Assembly: GCF_025717555.1 (NCBI RefSeq)
Contig: NZ_JAJIRP010000016.1
Location: forward strand, 1 to 64,000
Direction of reading: 5' to 3'
Length of the DNA: 64,000 bases
Origin: Paucibacter sp. B2R-40
GTDB lineage: Bacteria > Pseudomonadota > Gammaproteobacteria > Burkholderiales > Burkholderiaceae_C
Made by a program: the position numbers and the translations under genes. This document shows, one piece after another, positions 16,934 through 25,978 of the stretch (its first letter is position 1; each line of letters opens with the position of its first letter). The notes beneath the pieces are model-generated. The model made no database searches, was not told the origin of the DNA, and was given only the letters and a program-made list of their open reading frames with translations.

Positions 16934-16962
16934 AGGTGGACGAGAACAAGGGTAGACAAGTC

Positions 16963-18021
16963 ATGAAGCTGAAGACGACTCAACAAGAGCAACAAGAATT
17001 TCTGGGTGCACCCACATCGACGCGCCTGTCCGCCCTGGTTGCGGCCGTGGCGGTGACGGTCTTGCTGGCCGCTTGTGGCGGCGGCAAGTCCGATAAAGCC
17101 TCGCAGACCGCAGCCAAGGTCAATAAAGAAGAAATCACCGTCCACCAGATCAACTTCGTGCTGCAGCGCCAACAAGGCCTCAAGCCCGAGCAAGCCGAAG
17201 CCGCCTCCAAGCAAGTGCTGGAGCGCCTGATCGAGCAAGAACTCGCCGTGCAAAAAGGCCAAGAGCTCAAAATCGACCGCGACCCCAAGGTGGTCCAGCA
17301 GATCGAAGCTGCCAAGCGCGAAATCATCGCCCGCGCCTATGTCGAGCGCATCGGTGACTCGATCGCCAAGCCCACCGCCGAAGAAGTCAGCAAGTACTAC
17401 AACGAAAAGCCCGCGCTCTTCAAAGACCGCCGCATCTTCAGCCTGCAAGAGTTGGCCATCGAGGCCACGCCCGATCAGTTCGGCGCCATTCGCGACAAGC
17501 TGCAGTCCTCCAAGAACATGGCCGAGTTTGCCGAGTTCCTGAAGACCAACAACATCCGCTTCAATGGCAACCAAGCCGTGCGCGCCGCCGAGCAGCTGCC
17601 GCTGGCCGGCCTGGACGCCATCTCCCGCATGAAAGACGGCGACTCCGCCGTCACGCAAACCCCCACCGGCCTGACCGTCTTGTTCCTGGTCGGCTCGCGC
17701 AGCCAGCCGGTCGACGAAGCCCGCGCCAAGCCAGCGATCGAAGCCTTCCTGGGCAACCAGCGCAAGTCCGAGCAAGTGCAAAAAGACATCAAGGCGCTGC
17801 GTGAAGCCGCCAAGATCGAATACATCGGCAAATTCGCCGAAGGTGCACCGGGCAGCGCCGGTGCGGCGGCCTCCGCTGCTGCAACCACGCCAGCCACTCC
17901 CGCCCCGGCCACCACGGACGCGCCCGCAGCGGTAACAGCGCCCGCTGCACCGGCTCCTGTGGCGCCGGCCGCCAGTGGCCTGGATGCCAGCGCCATCTCC
18001 AAAGGCATGGGCCTGAAGTGA
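16963..18021 (+). CDS. epsD: EpsD family periplasmic peptidyl-prolyl isomerase, lipoprotein
   Basis: A 352-residue EpsD protein, a SurA/PpiC-type parvulin-like factor found in exosortase-linked EPS operons. Residues 21-38 form a lipoprotein signal ending in the lipobox LLAAC (C38). The SurA-like N-domain (NKEEITVHQINFVLQRQQ, VLERLIEQELAVQKG) precedes a degenerate parvulin region, and the last 70 residues are an Ala/Pro/Thr-rich tail. The ATG at 16963 is preferred over a GTG at 16936 because it follows an AAGGG. It is the first gene of the epsDEFG-xrtB-epsI series and probably helps fold or assemble the outer-membrane export machinery. Confidence 0.92.
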   Translation: MKLKTTQQEQQEFLGAPTSTRLSALVAAVAVTVLLAACGGGKSDKASQTAAKVNKEEITVHQINFVLQRQQGLKPEQAEAASKQVLERLIEQELAVQKGQELKIDRDPKVVQQIEAAKREIIARAYVERIGDSIAKPTAEEVSKYYNEKPALFKDRRIFSLQELAIEATPDQFGAIRDKLQSSKNMAEFAEFLKTNNIRFNGNQAVRAAEQLPLAGLDAISRMKDGDSAVTQTPTGLTVLFLVGSRSQPVDEARAKPAIEAFLGNQRKSEQVQKDIKALREAAKIEYIGKFAEGAPGSAGAAASAAATTPATPAPATTDAPAAVTAPAAPAPVAPAASGLDASAISKGMGLK

Positions 18022-18062
18022 GCGCCATGACTAGCAAGCGCAACAACAACCACGAACGGACG

Positions 18063-18911
18063 ATGACGATGGCAAAGCTCGCGACGAAGCAAACCCTGCT
18101 GGCTTGTGCGCTGATGGGCGCCCAGGCATTGATGATGACGCCGGCCTTCGCGCAAGCGTCGGCTGCCGCCCCGGCTGCTTCAGCTGAATACCGGCTCGGC
18201 GCCGGAGACGTGATGCGCGTCTCGGTCTACCAGAACCCCGACCTGACGCTGGAGACCCGGGTCTCCGAGAACAACGTCGTGTCCTTCCCATTGCTGGGCA
18301 GCATCAAGGTCGGTGGCTTGAGCGTCACGCAAGCCGAGCAACTGATCACCGACGGCCTGAAAAAAGGCAACTTCGTCAAGAACCCGCAAGTCACCATAGT
18401 GGTTCTGCAGGTCAAGGGCAACCAGGCCAGCGTCTTGGGGCAGGTCAACCGCCCGGGCCGCTACCCGATTGAAACCGCCGACATGCGCCTGACCGACCTG
18501 ATCGCCAATGCTGGCGGCGTGCTCACTGGTGCCGGCTCCGAAACGCTGGTGCTTACCGGCAAGCGCGAAGGCAAGCCCTACCGCCTGGAAATCGACTTGC
18601 CCGGCATCTTCGCCGTCGGCGGCGGCGCGCAAGACGTGTTCATCCAGCATGGCGACGTCGTCTGGGTTGACCGTGCGCCCATGGTCTACATCTACGGCGA
18701 AGTGCAGCGCCCCGGCCCCATGCGCCTGGAGCGCGGCATGACGTTGATGCAAAGCCTGGCCACGGGTGGCGGCATCACCCAGCGCGGTACCGAAAAAGGC
18801 ATCCGCGTGCACCGCAAGAACGCCGACGGCAAGGTCGAAATCATTCAGCTCCCGATGGACGAGAGTTTGAAAGATGGCGACGTTGTGTATGTCAAAGAGA
18901 GTTTGTTCTAA
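18063..18911 (+). CDS. epsE: EpsE family polysaccharide export protein (Wza-like)
   Basis: A 282-residue outer-membrane export component of the Wza/OPX class. A signal peptide (to about residue 30, TPAFA) is followed by the poly-export domain (YRLGAGDVMRVSVYQNPDLTLE) and two SLBB-type repeats (ASVLGQVNRPGRYPI and VYIYGEVQRPGPMRLERGMTL). Unlike E. coli Wza the signal lacks a lipobox cysteine. An in-frame GTG at 18018 overlapping the epsD stop would add 15 residues; the start at 18063 gives a standard signal peptide. It is expected to form the exit channel together with EpsF. Confidence 0.92.
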   Translation: MTMAKLATKQTLLACALMGAQALMMTPAFAQASAAAPAASAEYRLGAGDVMRVSVYQNPDLTLETRVSENNVVSFPLLGSIKVGGLSVTQAEQLITDGLKKGNFVKNPQVTIVVLQVKGNQASVLGQVNRPGRYPIETADMRLTDLIANAGGVLTGAGSETLVLTGKREGKPYRLEIDLPGIFAVGGGAQDVFIQHGDVVWVDRAPMVYIYGEVQRPGPMRLERGMTLMQSLATGGGITQRGTEKGIRVHRKNADGKVEIIQLPMDESLKDGDVVYVKESLF

Positions 18912-18920
18912 GGATTCGGT

Positions 18921-20342
18921 ATGACATTCGGACAATTTATTGCGATCCTTCAAGCCCGCTGGAAGTTGGCTTTAGCGGTCTTTGGCGGGACAGTATTCAT
19001 CGTCATGGTCGTGAGTTTTTTGCTGCCTAAGCAGTACACAGCGACGGCCAGTATTGTTGTTGATGCAAAGCCCGACCCCTATACAGCGATGGGTTACCCT
19101 TCCATGGTGACGCCGGCATTTATGGCAACCCAAGTTGACATTATTCAAAGTGACCGAGTTGCCCTGCGTGTGGTGCGTAGTTTGAGATTGGCGGAAAACC
19201 CACAGGTTCGAGAACAGTGGAAGCAAGCGACAAAAGGTGAAGGCAATATTGAAGTTTGGTTGGCCGAGTCTTTTCAAAAGAATTTGGATGTGCGCCCGTC
19301 GCGTGAATCCAATGTTGTGAATGTTTCTTACAAGGGCTCGGACCCGAAGTTTGCGGCTGGTTTGGCAAATGCCTTTGTGCAAGCCTATCTCGACACGGTT
19401 CTGGAGTTGAAGGTAGACCCGGCCAAGCAGTACAGCAGTTTCTTTGAAACCCGCTCAAAAGAAGCACGAGCAACGCTAGAAGCTGCGCAGGTCAAACTGA
19501 GCGCTTTTCAGCAAGAGAAGGGCATCTTCAACGCAGATGAGCGCCTCGATATTGAGAATGCGAGGCTCAATGAGCTCTCATCGCAATTGGTCGGCTTACA
19601 AGCGCTTTCTTCGGAGTCTGGCAGCCGCAATACCCAGGCGACAGGTTCTTCCGGCGACAAGATGCAAGAGGTGCTGAACAACCCTATCGTTGGTGCACTG
19701 AAGGCTGATCTTTCGCGCGCCGAAGTGAAGTTGCAGGAAGTAAATTCGCGTTTGGGCGACAGTCATCCACAAGTGGTCGAATTGAAGGCAAATATTGCCG
19801 AACTCCGAATCAAAATCAATGAAGAAACTCGTCGGGTCACCACAGGTGTCGGTGTAACGAATAACATTAATCGGCAGCGTGAAACGCAGTTGCGGGCTGA
19901 GCTTGATGCGCAGCGCAAAAAAGTTCTCGGCATGAAGCAAGTTCGCGATGAAGGCATGGTTCTATTGCGCGATGTAGAAAGTGCACAACGCGCCTATGAC
20001 TCTATCCTGCAGCGCTTGACGCAGTCCAGCCTCGACAGTCAGTCCACTCAGAGCAATGTGAATGCTCTGACTATGGCCACGCCACCTATGGATCCGTCGA
20101 ATCCCAAGATGTTGCTTAACGCGATCGTGGCCGTATTTGGCGGCACCTTGTTGGGCGTGATGGTCGCCTTCATTCGGGAGATATCTGACCGTCGCGTGCG
20201 TTCGGTCGAAGACATTTCCAGCGCCCTTGGTATTCCGGTTATCGGAATATTGCCAAAAACAGGTAGCAAGAAATCTGGTCTGCTGGCCGTTGCTGACGCT
20301 CAGCGCCGTGTGATTGGCCACTCGCCTGCTGTTGGCCAGTGA
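18921..20342 (+). CDS. epsF: EpsF family chain-length determinant protein (Wzz-like)
   Basis: A 473-residue inner-membrane polysaccharide co-polymerase. It has an N-terminal membrane segment (about 14-36), the Wzz domain (YTATASIVVD...), a long periplasmic coiled-coil (about 180-370) and a second membrane segment (about 400-420) followed by a cytoplasmic tail. It partners the ATPase EpsG encoded 33 bp downstream and EpsE just upstream. From this gene onwards base composition becomes noticeably more A/T-rich than in epsD, epsE and the flanking housekeeping genes. Confidence 0.93.
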   Translation: MTFGQFIAILQARWKLALAVFGGTVFIVMVVSFLLPKQYTATASIVVDAKPDPYTAMGYPSMVTPAFMATQVDIIQSDRVALRVVRSLRLAENPQVREQWKQATKGEGNIEVWLAESFQKNLDVRPSRESNVVNVSYKGSDPKFAAGLANAFVQAYLDTVLELKVDPAKQYSSFFETRSKEARATLEAAQVKLSAFQQEKGIFNADERLDIENARLNELSSQLVGLQALSSESGSRNTQATGSSGDKMQEVLNNPIVGALKADLSRAEVKLQEVNSRLGDSHPQVVELKANIAELRIKINEETRRVTTGVGVTNNINRQRETQLRAELDAQRKKVLGMKQVRDEGMVLLRDVESAQRAYDSILQRLTQSSLDSQSTQSNVNALTMATPPMDPSNPKMLLNAIVAVFGGTLLGVMVAFIREISDRRVRSVEDISSALGIPVIGILPKTGSKKSGLLAVADAQRRVIGHSPAVGQ

Positions 20343-20375
20343 TCCAACTCCAAAAGAACATAGAGGGATATCCAA

Positions 20376-21263
20376 ATGACCGAAGCTAACGCGGCGCAGG
20401 CGAGTGCAAAGGCTGAGCCTGCGCAACAAGATCGTTCCATCGGCGCCATCATTGCCGAAACCAGGGATCTGTCGGCAGATCAAGTTGCCAAGGTGCTCGA
20501 GTACCAGCGCGGCAAGAATGTGCGCTTTGGAGAGGCGGCCATTGCATTGGGCTATGCCAATGCGGACGATGTGCTGTTTGCCTTGGCGCAACAGTTCAAT
20601 TACCCCTATGCGTCCGAAGTCAAGCGCGGTCAAAACCCCGAACTGATTGCCTTGAATGAGCCGTTTTCAGCTCAGGCGGAAATGTTCAGGGCGGTGCGCA
20701 GCCAGGTCATGATGAGGGTCTTCAATGACCTCGACGGCCCACGAAGGGCTTTGGCCGTGATCAGTGCCAACCAAGGGGACGGCAAGACGTTTTTTGCTGC
20801 CAACTTGGCCGTCACTCTGGCGCAATTGGGTGGCCGTACCTTGTTGATCGATGCTGATATGCGAGGCCCGCGCCAACATGAGGTGTTTGGTGTTGCCAAC
20901 ACCGCAGGCTTGTCCGGTATTTTGTCGGGCCGGTCTGAAGGCCAATTGGTCCAGCAAATCACAGCTGTGCCGGGCCTATTCCTGCTTCCGGTTGGCATCA
21001 CGCCTCCAAATCCGCTCGAACTGATCGAGCGGCCCGCTTTTGCATTGCTGATGCGCGAATTGCAGTCCAAGTTCGACTACGTGATCGTTGATACTCCGGC
21101 TGCCGAGCTGGGTTCGGACGCAGTAGTCATTGCATCGCGCTGCGGAGCGGCTTTGCCGATCGCGCGCAAAGGGCAATCAAAGCTGAGCCTATTCCAAGAC
21201 TTGGTCACTGCCTTGACCGATGCGCAGACTCAGGTTACTGGTGCTGTCTTGAACGAATATTGA
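20376..21263 (+). CDS. epsG: EpsG family chain-length-determinant ATPase/kinase with N-terminal MshEN-like domain
   Basis: A 295-residue cytoplasmic partner of EpsF of the bacterial tyrosine-kinase fold. Walker A is NQGDGKT (132-138) and Walker A' is LLIDADMRG (156-164), with VIVDTPA further on. The C-terminus ends at LNEY and has no tyrosine cluster, so classical autophosphorylation sites are missing. Residues 21-44 and 50-73 form two 24-residue repeats of the pattern R-L-G-x5-G-x6-L-x3-L-x2-Q, separated by five residues. This is the layout of the MshEN c-di-GMP-binding domain; the second copy fits well and the first is degenerate (Ser for Arg at 21). Ligand binding is an inference. Confidence 0.92.
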   Translation: MTEANAAQASAKAEPAQQDRSIGAIIAETRDLSADQVAKVLEYQRGKNVRFGEAAIALGYANADDVLFALAQQFNYPYASEVKRGQNPELIALNEPFSAQAEMFRAVRSQVMMRVFNDLDGPRRALAVISANQGDGKTFFAANLAVTLAQLGGRTLLIDADMRGPRQHEVFGVANTAGLSGILSGRSEGQLVQQITAVPGLFLLPVGITPPNPLELIERPAFALLMRELQSKFDYVIVDTPAAELGSDAVVIASRCGAALPIARKGQSKLSLFQDLVTALTDAQTQVTGAVLNEY

Positions 21264-21269
21264 CCGAAC

Positions 21270-22178
21270 ATGTCTCAGACTTCGCCAGCGAGCCCGACGT
21301 TGCCCAATGCTCAAATAGAAGGCTCTCCCGTACTTGAGAAGCAGGATCTAGGCCTGCTCTTGGTTCTGCTGCTTGGCTTTTTGGCCATGTATGTGCCAAC
21401 TTATCTCAATCTTTCTGGTACGGTTTGGGCGAGTGACGAGCAAGGGCATGGGCCAATTATTCTGGCGGTTAGCATTTGGTTGCTGTTTCAGCAGCGGCAT
21501 GTGTTGGCCGCGCTGAAGCCAAAACCTGCTTATGTGGCGGGTGGCTTAAGTTTTTTGCTGGCGATTGTTTTGTATGTATTCGGGCGATCGCAGTCGGTGC
21601 TGCTCTTTGAGGTGTCGTCGCAGATATTCACGCTAATAGCGATTGTTTTGATTGTTCTTGGAACCTCGGCGCTACGCTTGATTTGGTTCCCTTTGTTCTT
21701 TTTGATTTTCATGGTGCCATTGCCTGAAGTCTTGGTAACTTGGTTGACCACACCTTTAAAGTCAGCCGTTTCCGCCGTGGCATCAGGGATCTTGTATCAG
21801 TTGGGTTATCCGATTGGGCGCGCCGGGGTTGTGTTGACCGTTGGCCCCTATCAGCTTTTAGTAGCGGATGCCTGTGCAGGTTTGAACTCCATGTTTACCT
21901 TGGAGGCGCTTGGCCTGCTCTATATGAAGCTCATGAATTACACCTCGGTGGGGCGCAATGTTACGCTCGCCTTGTTGTTGATACCAATTTCTTTTGTGTC
22001 CAATATCGTACGCGTGATGATTTTGGTATTGGTGACCTATCACTTTGGGGATGCAGCCGGACAAGGTTTTGTGCATGGTTTTGCCGGTATGGTTTTGTTC
22101 ATGGTTGCCCTGGTTTCGATGCTCTTGGTAGATAAGTTGCTCAATGTCTTTTGGGATACAGGTAGGGTTGGAAAATGA
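21270..22178 (+). CDS. xrtB: Exosortase B
   Basis: A 302-residue polytopic membrane transpeptidase-like enzyme that recognises PEP-CTERM tails. The catalytic triad is visible: Cys in VADACAGLNSM (C202), Arg in SNIVRVM (R248) and His in QGFVHGFAG (H269), all on the periplasmic side of predicted helices. It starts 6 bp after epsG and overlaps epsI by 4 bp. The arrangement epsDEFG-xrtB-epsI is that of the exosortase B systems of Betaproteobacteria. A candidate substrate is encoded at 14165-14878. Confidence 0.94.
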   Translation: MSQTSPASPTLPNAQIEGSPVLEKQDLGLLLVLLLGFLAMYVPTYLNLSGTVWASDEQGHGPIILAVSIWLLFQQRHVLAALKPKPAYVAGGLSFLLAIVLYVFGRSQSVLLFEVSSQIFTLIAIVLIVLGTSALRLIWFPLFFLIFMVPLPEVLVTWLTTPLKSAVSAVASGILYQLGYPIGRAGVVLTVGPYQLLVADACAGLNSMFTLEALGLLYMKLMNYTSVGRNVTLALLLIPISFVSNIVRVMILVLVTYHFGDAAGQGFVHGFAGMVLFMVALVSMLLVDKLLNVFWDTGRVGK

Positions 22179-22852
22179 AGTACAACCCAATCGCCGTTGT
22201 CGTGATGGCCGTTTTGATGGCAGCCTCGTCCGGGGCTGCACATCTGATGACGCCGACCGTGCATCTGGCGGATAAAGTTGGCCAACCTAATTTGGAGGCC
22301 ATATTTCCCAAGAGTTTTGGTGATTGGGTAATTGATAGAAACACCCCAGTGATATTGCCCGCACCCGATGTGCAGGCGCGCCTGGATAAGATTTACAACC
22401 AAGTGCTCAGTCGCACTTATGTGAATAAGCGCGGCGAGCGAATCATGTTGTCGGTCGCTTATGGCGGCGACCAGTCTGATGGCACCCGCCTGCATCGCCC
22501 GGAAGTGTGTTATCCGGCCCAGGGTTTTCAAATTACATCGAACCGAGCAACGGACTTGCAGTTGCCTGGCAAGAATTTGCATATTCGCCAATTGACTTCC
22601 AAATTGGACCAGCGATTCGAACCAATTACTTATTGGGTGATTGTGGGTGACGAGGCAGTGACTTCCGCAACGCAGCAAAAGCTGGCACAACTTTCCTATG
22701 GGGTGCGCGGCCTGATTCCTGACGGCATGTTGATGCGTGTTTCTTCCATTGATATGGATTCGGAGCGCGCATTTGGTATTCAGAGTGAATTTCTGCAGGC
22801 TTTGGCCTTGGCTGTTCCTCCCGAATCACATGCAAGAATATTCGGCAAGTAG
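22175..22852 (+). CDS. epsI: EpsI, exosortase B-associated periplasmic protein
   Basis: A 225-residue EpsI-family protein with an N-terminal membrane anchor (residues 7-25) and the family core SFGDWVID and HRPEVCYPAQGF (C112). In some exosortases EpsI is fused to the C-terminus of the exosortase; here it is a separate gene overlapping xrtB by 4 bp, so the two probably work together. A direct enzymatic role has not been shown, as far as I know. Confidence 0.92.
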   Translation: MKYNPIAVVVMAVLMAASSGAAHLMTPTVHLADKVGQPNLEAIFPKSFGDWVIDRNTPVILPAPDVQARLDKIYNQVLSRTYVNKRGERIMLSVAYGGDQSDGTRLHRPEVCYPAQGFQITSNRATDLQLPGKNLHIRQLTSKLDQRFEPITYWVIVGDEAVTSATQQKLAQLSYGVRGLIPDGMLMRVSSIDMDSERAFGIQSEFLQALALAVPPESHARIFGK

Positions 22853-23009
22853 AGCCAAACTTCAAGCAGTATTGTCATAGTGCTTGCGCGTTAGCCTGGA
22901 AAAATCTGCTGCATTCGAATAGCCAAGCTGCATACATGCTGACTGGCCTGCTTGTCAGACGCAACTGAATCCACTTCCTTCCATTTCTATTGAATGTCCT
23001 GCTGACAAG

Positions 23010-24521
23010 ATGAGCGAGCTAGCGGTAAAGACAGTGAGTGCAGCCAAGTGGGGTTTGCTTTCCGCCGTCGCTAAATTCGCCATGCAATTGGGTGTGAATA
23101 TTGCTGTAGCTCGCCTTTTGGGGCCAGATAGTTATGGTTTGTTTGCATTGGCGACCTTGGTCTTAATCTTTGCTACTTTTTTTTCTGAATTTGGCTTGGG
23201 TTGGAGTTTGATGCAGCGCGAGACCATCGATGAGGAATCGATACGTTTTGTTTTTACGTGGCAATGTATCAGCGGACTGTTGGGCGCGGCAATTATGTTT
23301 GTCGGAGCCGCTGCGGCGGCCAAATTTTTACATGAGCCGCGCTTGACAGAAGTTGTGCGCTGGTTGGCACTTACCTGTATTTTCAATGCCGTGGCATCTA
23401 CGGCTAGCAACCTGCTGCGGCGAGAATTGCGATTTAAAGAACAGGCAATTGTGCAGGTTCAGAGTTATGCCAGCGCATATGGCCTTTTGGGATTACCTCT
23501 GGCGGCTTTAGGATTTGGTGTCTGGAGTTTGGTTGCGGCTTGGGTGTTTCAGGCATTTCTAGGCGCAGTATTAAGTTTTCGTTGTCGACCACATCCAAGT
23601 CGGCTTCTGTTTCGTGTGGCTAAGCCAAGAGAATTCATCAATTTTGGATTTATTGTCCTCGTGACAAATATCTGCAATTGGCTCCTGCTCAATGCAGATC
23701 GATTTCTTATCGGCAGAATTTTGGGTACTCATTCCGCAGGACTGTATGCTGTTGGATACAATCTTGCTTCCGTCCCAAATGGTTTGTTGATTTCTGCTTT
23801 GCAGCCTGCTTTTTTGGCCTCAGGCGCCCGTTTGCAGGATCAAATTCCTACTTTGCGAAAAGCATATTTGGAGGTTCAGTCCTTCATATGGATGGTAGTC
23901 GCTCCCGTGTTTTCTGCGTTGGCGTTATCCGGCTCAGATATTGTGCGCATACTCTATGGCCCCAATTGGGATGAGAGCGGCCGGGTATTCGTGCTTCTAT
24001 TGATGGTCATGCCAGCTTATCTAGCATGGTCAATGACAACGCCGATACTTTGGAATACCGGAAGGCGGCGACTGGAGGTGCTTTGTCAGATCCCTTTATT
24101 GCTGGGTGGTTTAGCAGCCTTGGTATTGGCTTCGCGTTTTGGCTTGGTTGCAATGGCAGGCGTGGCAGCTGCGCTTATCTTTTTACGCTTTGCGGTGTTG
24201 GCTGTGCCGGCAGCTAGGGCGTTAAAACTAAGCGGTGCCACTGTTTTGAATTTATTCTGTCGGGCGGTTATGTTGAATGGTTTGGTACTGGCTTCTGGCT
24301 ACTTGAGCGGCCTTATAGCTGACCATTTGAATGGTCACGCCCTTTTATTGCTCCTCAGCCGCACAGGTGGGTCGGCCCTGATCGCAGTACTACTTTGGGT
24401 GAGTGTACCTAAGCTTTTGGGTCAACCGGCAGCGACATTGTTGACTCGATTCCTGCCTACAAACTCTTGGCTTACGCGCCATTTTGCCCGACATTTTAGT
24501 GGCACAAGCACGACACGTTAA
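23010..24521 (+). CDS. Polysaccharide flippase, Wzx/MOP family
   Basis: A 503-residue inner-membrane protein with about 14 hydrophobic segments, of the lipopolysaccharide biosynthesis/WzxC type of the MOP superfamily. It begins with VSAAKWGLLSAVAKFAMQLGVNIAVARLLGP, the standard opening, and has DRFLIGRILG in the middle. It would flip lipid-linked EPS repeat units across the inner membrane. A 157-bp gap with nothing recognisable separates it from epsI. The A/T-rich composition continues here. Confidence 0.9.
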   Translation: MSELAVKTVSAAKWGLLSAVAKFAMQLGVNIAVARLLGPDSYGLFALATLVLIFATFFSEFGLGWSLMQRETIDEESIRFVFTWQCISGLLGAAIMFVGAAAAAKFLHEPRLTEVVRWLALTCIFNAVASTASNLLRRELRFKEQAIVQVQSYASAYGLLGLPLAALGFGVWSLVAAWVFQAFLGAVLSFRCRPHPSRLLFRVAKPREFINFGFIVLVTNICNWLLLNADRFLIGRILGTHSAGLYAVGYNLASVPNGLLISALQPAFLASGARLQDQIPTLRKAYLEVQSFIWMVVAPVFSALALSGSDIVRILYGPNWDESGRVFVLLLMVMPAYLAWSMTTPILWNTGRRRLEVLCQIPLLLGGLAALVLASRFGLVAMAGVAAALIFLRFAVLAVPAARALKLSGATVLNLFCRAVMLNGLVLASGYLSGLIADHLNGHALLLLLSRTGGSALIAVLLWVSVPKLLGQPAATLLTRFLPTNSWLTRHFARHFSGTSTTR

Positions 24522-24532
24522 ACGAGAATCTC

Positions 24533-25978
24533 ATGGAACCAATCATTTATTACGGCATGTATCTGTTAATGGCGTTTGCCGTGGCAATAGGTTTTGTGCT
24601 GGTGGTGGGTGGGACCTTGCATCTGGGTGTAAAGCGGCCTGATGGTTTCTTGATATATATGTTTGTGCCTATGGTGATCGCTATCGCAATAGGTACCTTG
24701 GCCTCGGGAAGAAATTTAGGGTTCTCAGAGGATATGTTGCCAGAATTGGCGGAGGGTGGAGGTGCTGTGGCGAAATGGGTGCAGCGGCTCACTTCACTCT
24801 TTTTGCTTGCAGCATCGGTACAGCAAATTACAACATTTGCGCTCGCGAAACGGCAGATAAATACTCCCCGCGTCTTAATGGCGGCATTTGTGGGATTTTG
24901 GATTTGTTCAGTCGCACTGCCAGCGATTTTTGGTACGCGACCAGTATTTTCGCATGAGTACGCCTACGCGCTCGTAATTGGCTTTGCTGCAATGTTGACA
25001 ACTGAAAAAGGGGCCCTTCGCACTATTGTTTGGGCGCGAAATGCGTTGATTGTATTCATGGGCGCGGGCTTGTTGGTCCTTGCCGTCAAGAAAAGCATGG
25101 TGTTAGCGCCATATTTGACGGGTTTCATTCCTGGTTTTAAATATCGTTATTACGGGCTTTCTTCCGGCCCAAACGCAATAGGACCATTGGCAGTTCTGAC
25201 CCTTATCTGCATTTGGTGTAGCCCATTTACTCAACGTTGGCTGCAAAATTTCGCCTGGGTCGTGGCTGCGGTGACACTCGTGCTTGCACAATCCCGAACT
25301 AGTTGGATTGCGGCGGTTCTTTGTTTGGTTGTTTTGCTTTTTGTTCAGCAAAAAGGCAAGCCCAAGGGTTTAGGTTTGGGGCTGCAACATAAGGAATTCA
25401 CGCAATCTGCGCTGTTGGGTGTGATGATTTTGGTTGTCGCGGCAATGTTTGTGCTTATTTCTGGTGCCTTTGACGCGAAAGTTGAAAAGTTTTTTGAAAC
25501 CCGGATGGGCAATGACCTACTGACTTTGACCGGGCGTACAGAGATTTGGGCTGTAGCTTTCCGTGAATGGCAGCGAAGCCCCGTATTTGGGTATGGACCG
25601 GCTATGTGGGACCCATATCATCGCTTCCAGATAGGATATGCATCGGCCTTTCACGCTCACAACCAATTCGTGAATGTGCTGGCGGTTTCCGGGGTTGTGG
25701 GTATGATCAGTTTTTTGATTTATTTGCTCGTTCTAGTCAAGCGGCTAATTCCTCGGTATGCCGCCTTCGGAGGCTTGCCTGCAGCCTTGGTTGTACTAAT
25801 GGCTGTTCGGTCTGTTAGCGAAGTGCCAATTTCTTTGCATAGCTTTGGTAGCGAATCCATGTTTCATGTGCTGTTGTTAATGTTGGTTTCCGCTGCGCCG
25901 ATTCAAAAAGCTCGAATGAGTTGTGTCGGACAAAATTCAAAGAAGGCTACTCAAGATTTTCGACTTCGAGATGTTTGA
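24533..25978 (+). CDS. O-antigen ligase/polymerase-like membrane protein (Wzy candidate)
   Basis: A 481-residue polytopic protein (about 11-12 hydrophobic segments) of the O-antigen ligase family. The characteristic large periplasmic loop is at roughly 315-385 and ends in FHAHNQFVNVLAVSGVVG; the preceding LTGRTEIWAVAFREWQRSPVFGYG is also typical. Next to a flippase in an EPS locus it is best read as the repeat-unit polymerase (Wzy); ligases of this family cannot be told apart by sequence alone. It lies 11 bp after the flippase gene. Confidence 0.85.
   Translation: MEPIIYYGMYLLMAFAVAIGFVLVVGGTLHLGVKRPDGFLIYMFVPMVIAIAIGTLASGRNLGFSEDMLPELAEGGGAVAKWVQRLTSLFLLAASVQQITTFALAKRQINTPRVLMAAFVGFWICSVALPAIFGTRPVFSHEYAYALVIGFAAMLTTEKGALRTIVWARNALIVFMGAGLLVLAVKKSMVLAPYLTGFIPGFKYRYYGLSSGPNAIGPLAVLTLICIWCSPFTQRWLQNFAWVVAAVTLVLAQSRTSWIAAVLCLVVLLFVQQKGKPKGLGLGLQHKEFTQSALLGVMILVVAAMFVLISGAFDAKVEKFFETRMGNDLLTLTGRTEIWAVAFREWQRSPVFGYGPAMWDPYHRFQIGYASAFHAHNQFVNVLAVSGVVGMISFLIYLLVLVKRLIPRYAAFGGLPAALVVLMAVRSVSEVPISLHSFGSESMFHVLLLMLVSAAPIQKARMSCVGQNSKKATQDFRLRDV

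Larger units (their letters stand above)
16331..16962 (+). other. 632-bp non-coding region before the eps operon
   Basis: This is the longest gene-free stretch in the window. It holds a 7-bp hairpin just after ubiE (16375-16393, no T run), a perfect 9-bp inverted repeat (16600-16623), and three hairpins in the last 180 bases before epsD. A frame stays open through most of it (16334-16966), but its translation is low-complexity and rich in Pro, Arg and Ser, so I do not call it. I found no confident sigma-70 or sigma-54 promoter, although the operon promoter must lie here if the eps genes are a separate unit. Confidence 0.6.

Noticed and set aside
16334-16966. A 210-codon open frame across the gap between ubiE and epsD
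   Set aside because: The translation is rich in Pro, Arg and Ser with no domain, no ribosome-binding site and no similarity I recognise; it also overlaps the hairpins and runs over the epsD start. GC-rich non-coding DNA often leaves such frames open.
22853-23009. Possible small gene or promoter between epsI and the flippase
   Set aside because: No frame with a ribosome-binding site and no well-spaced promoter boxes were found in these 157 bases.
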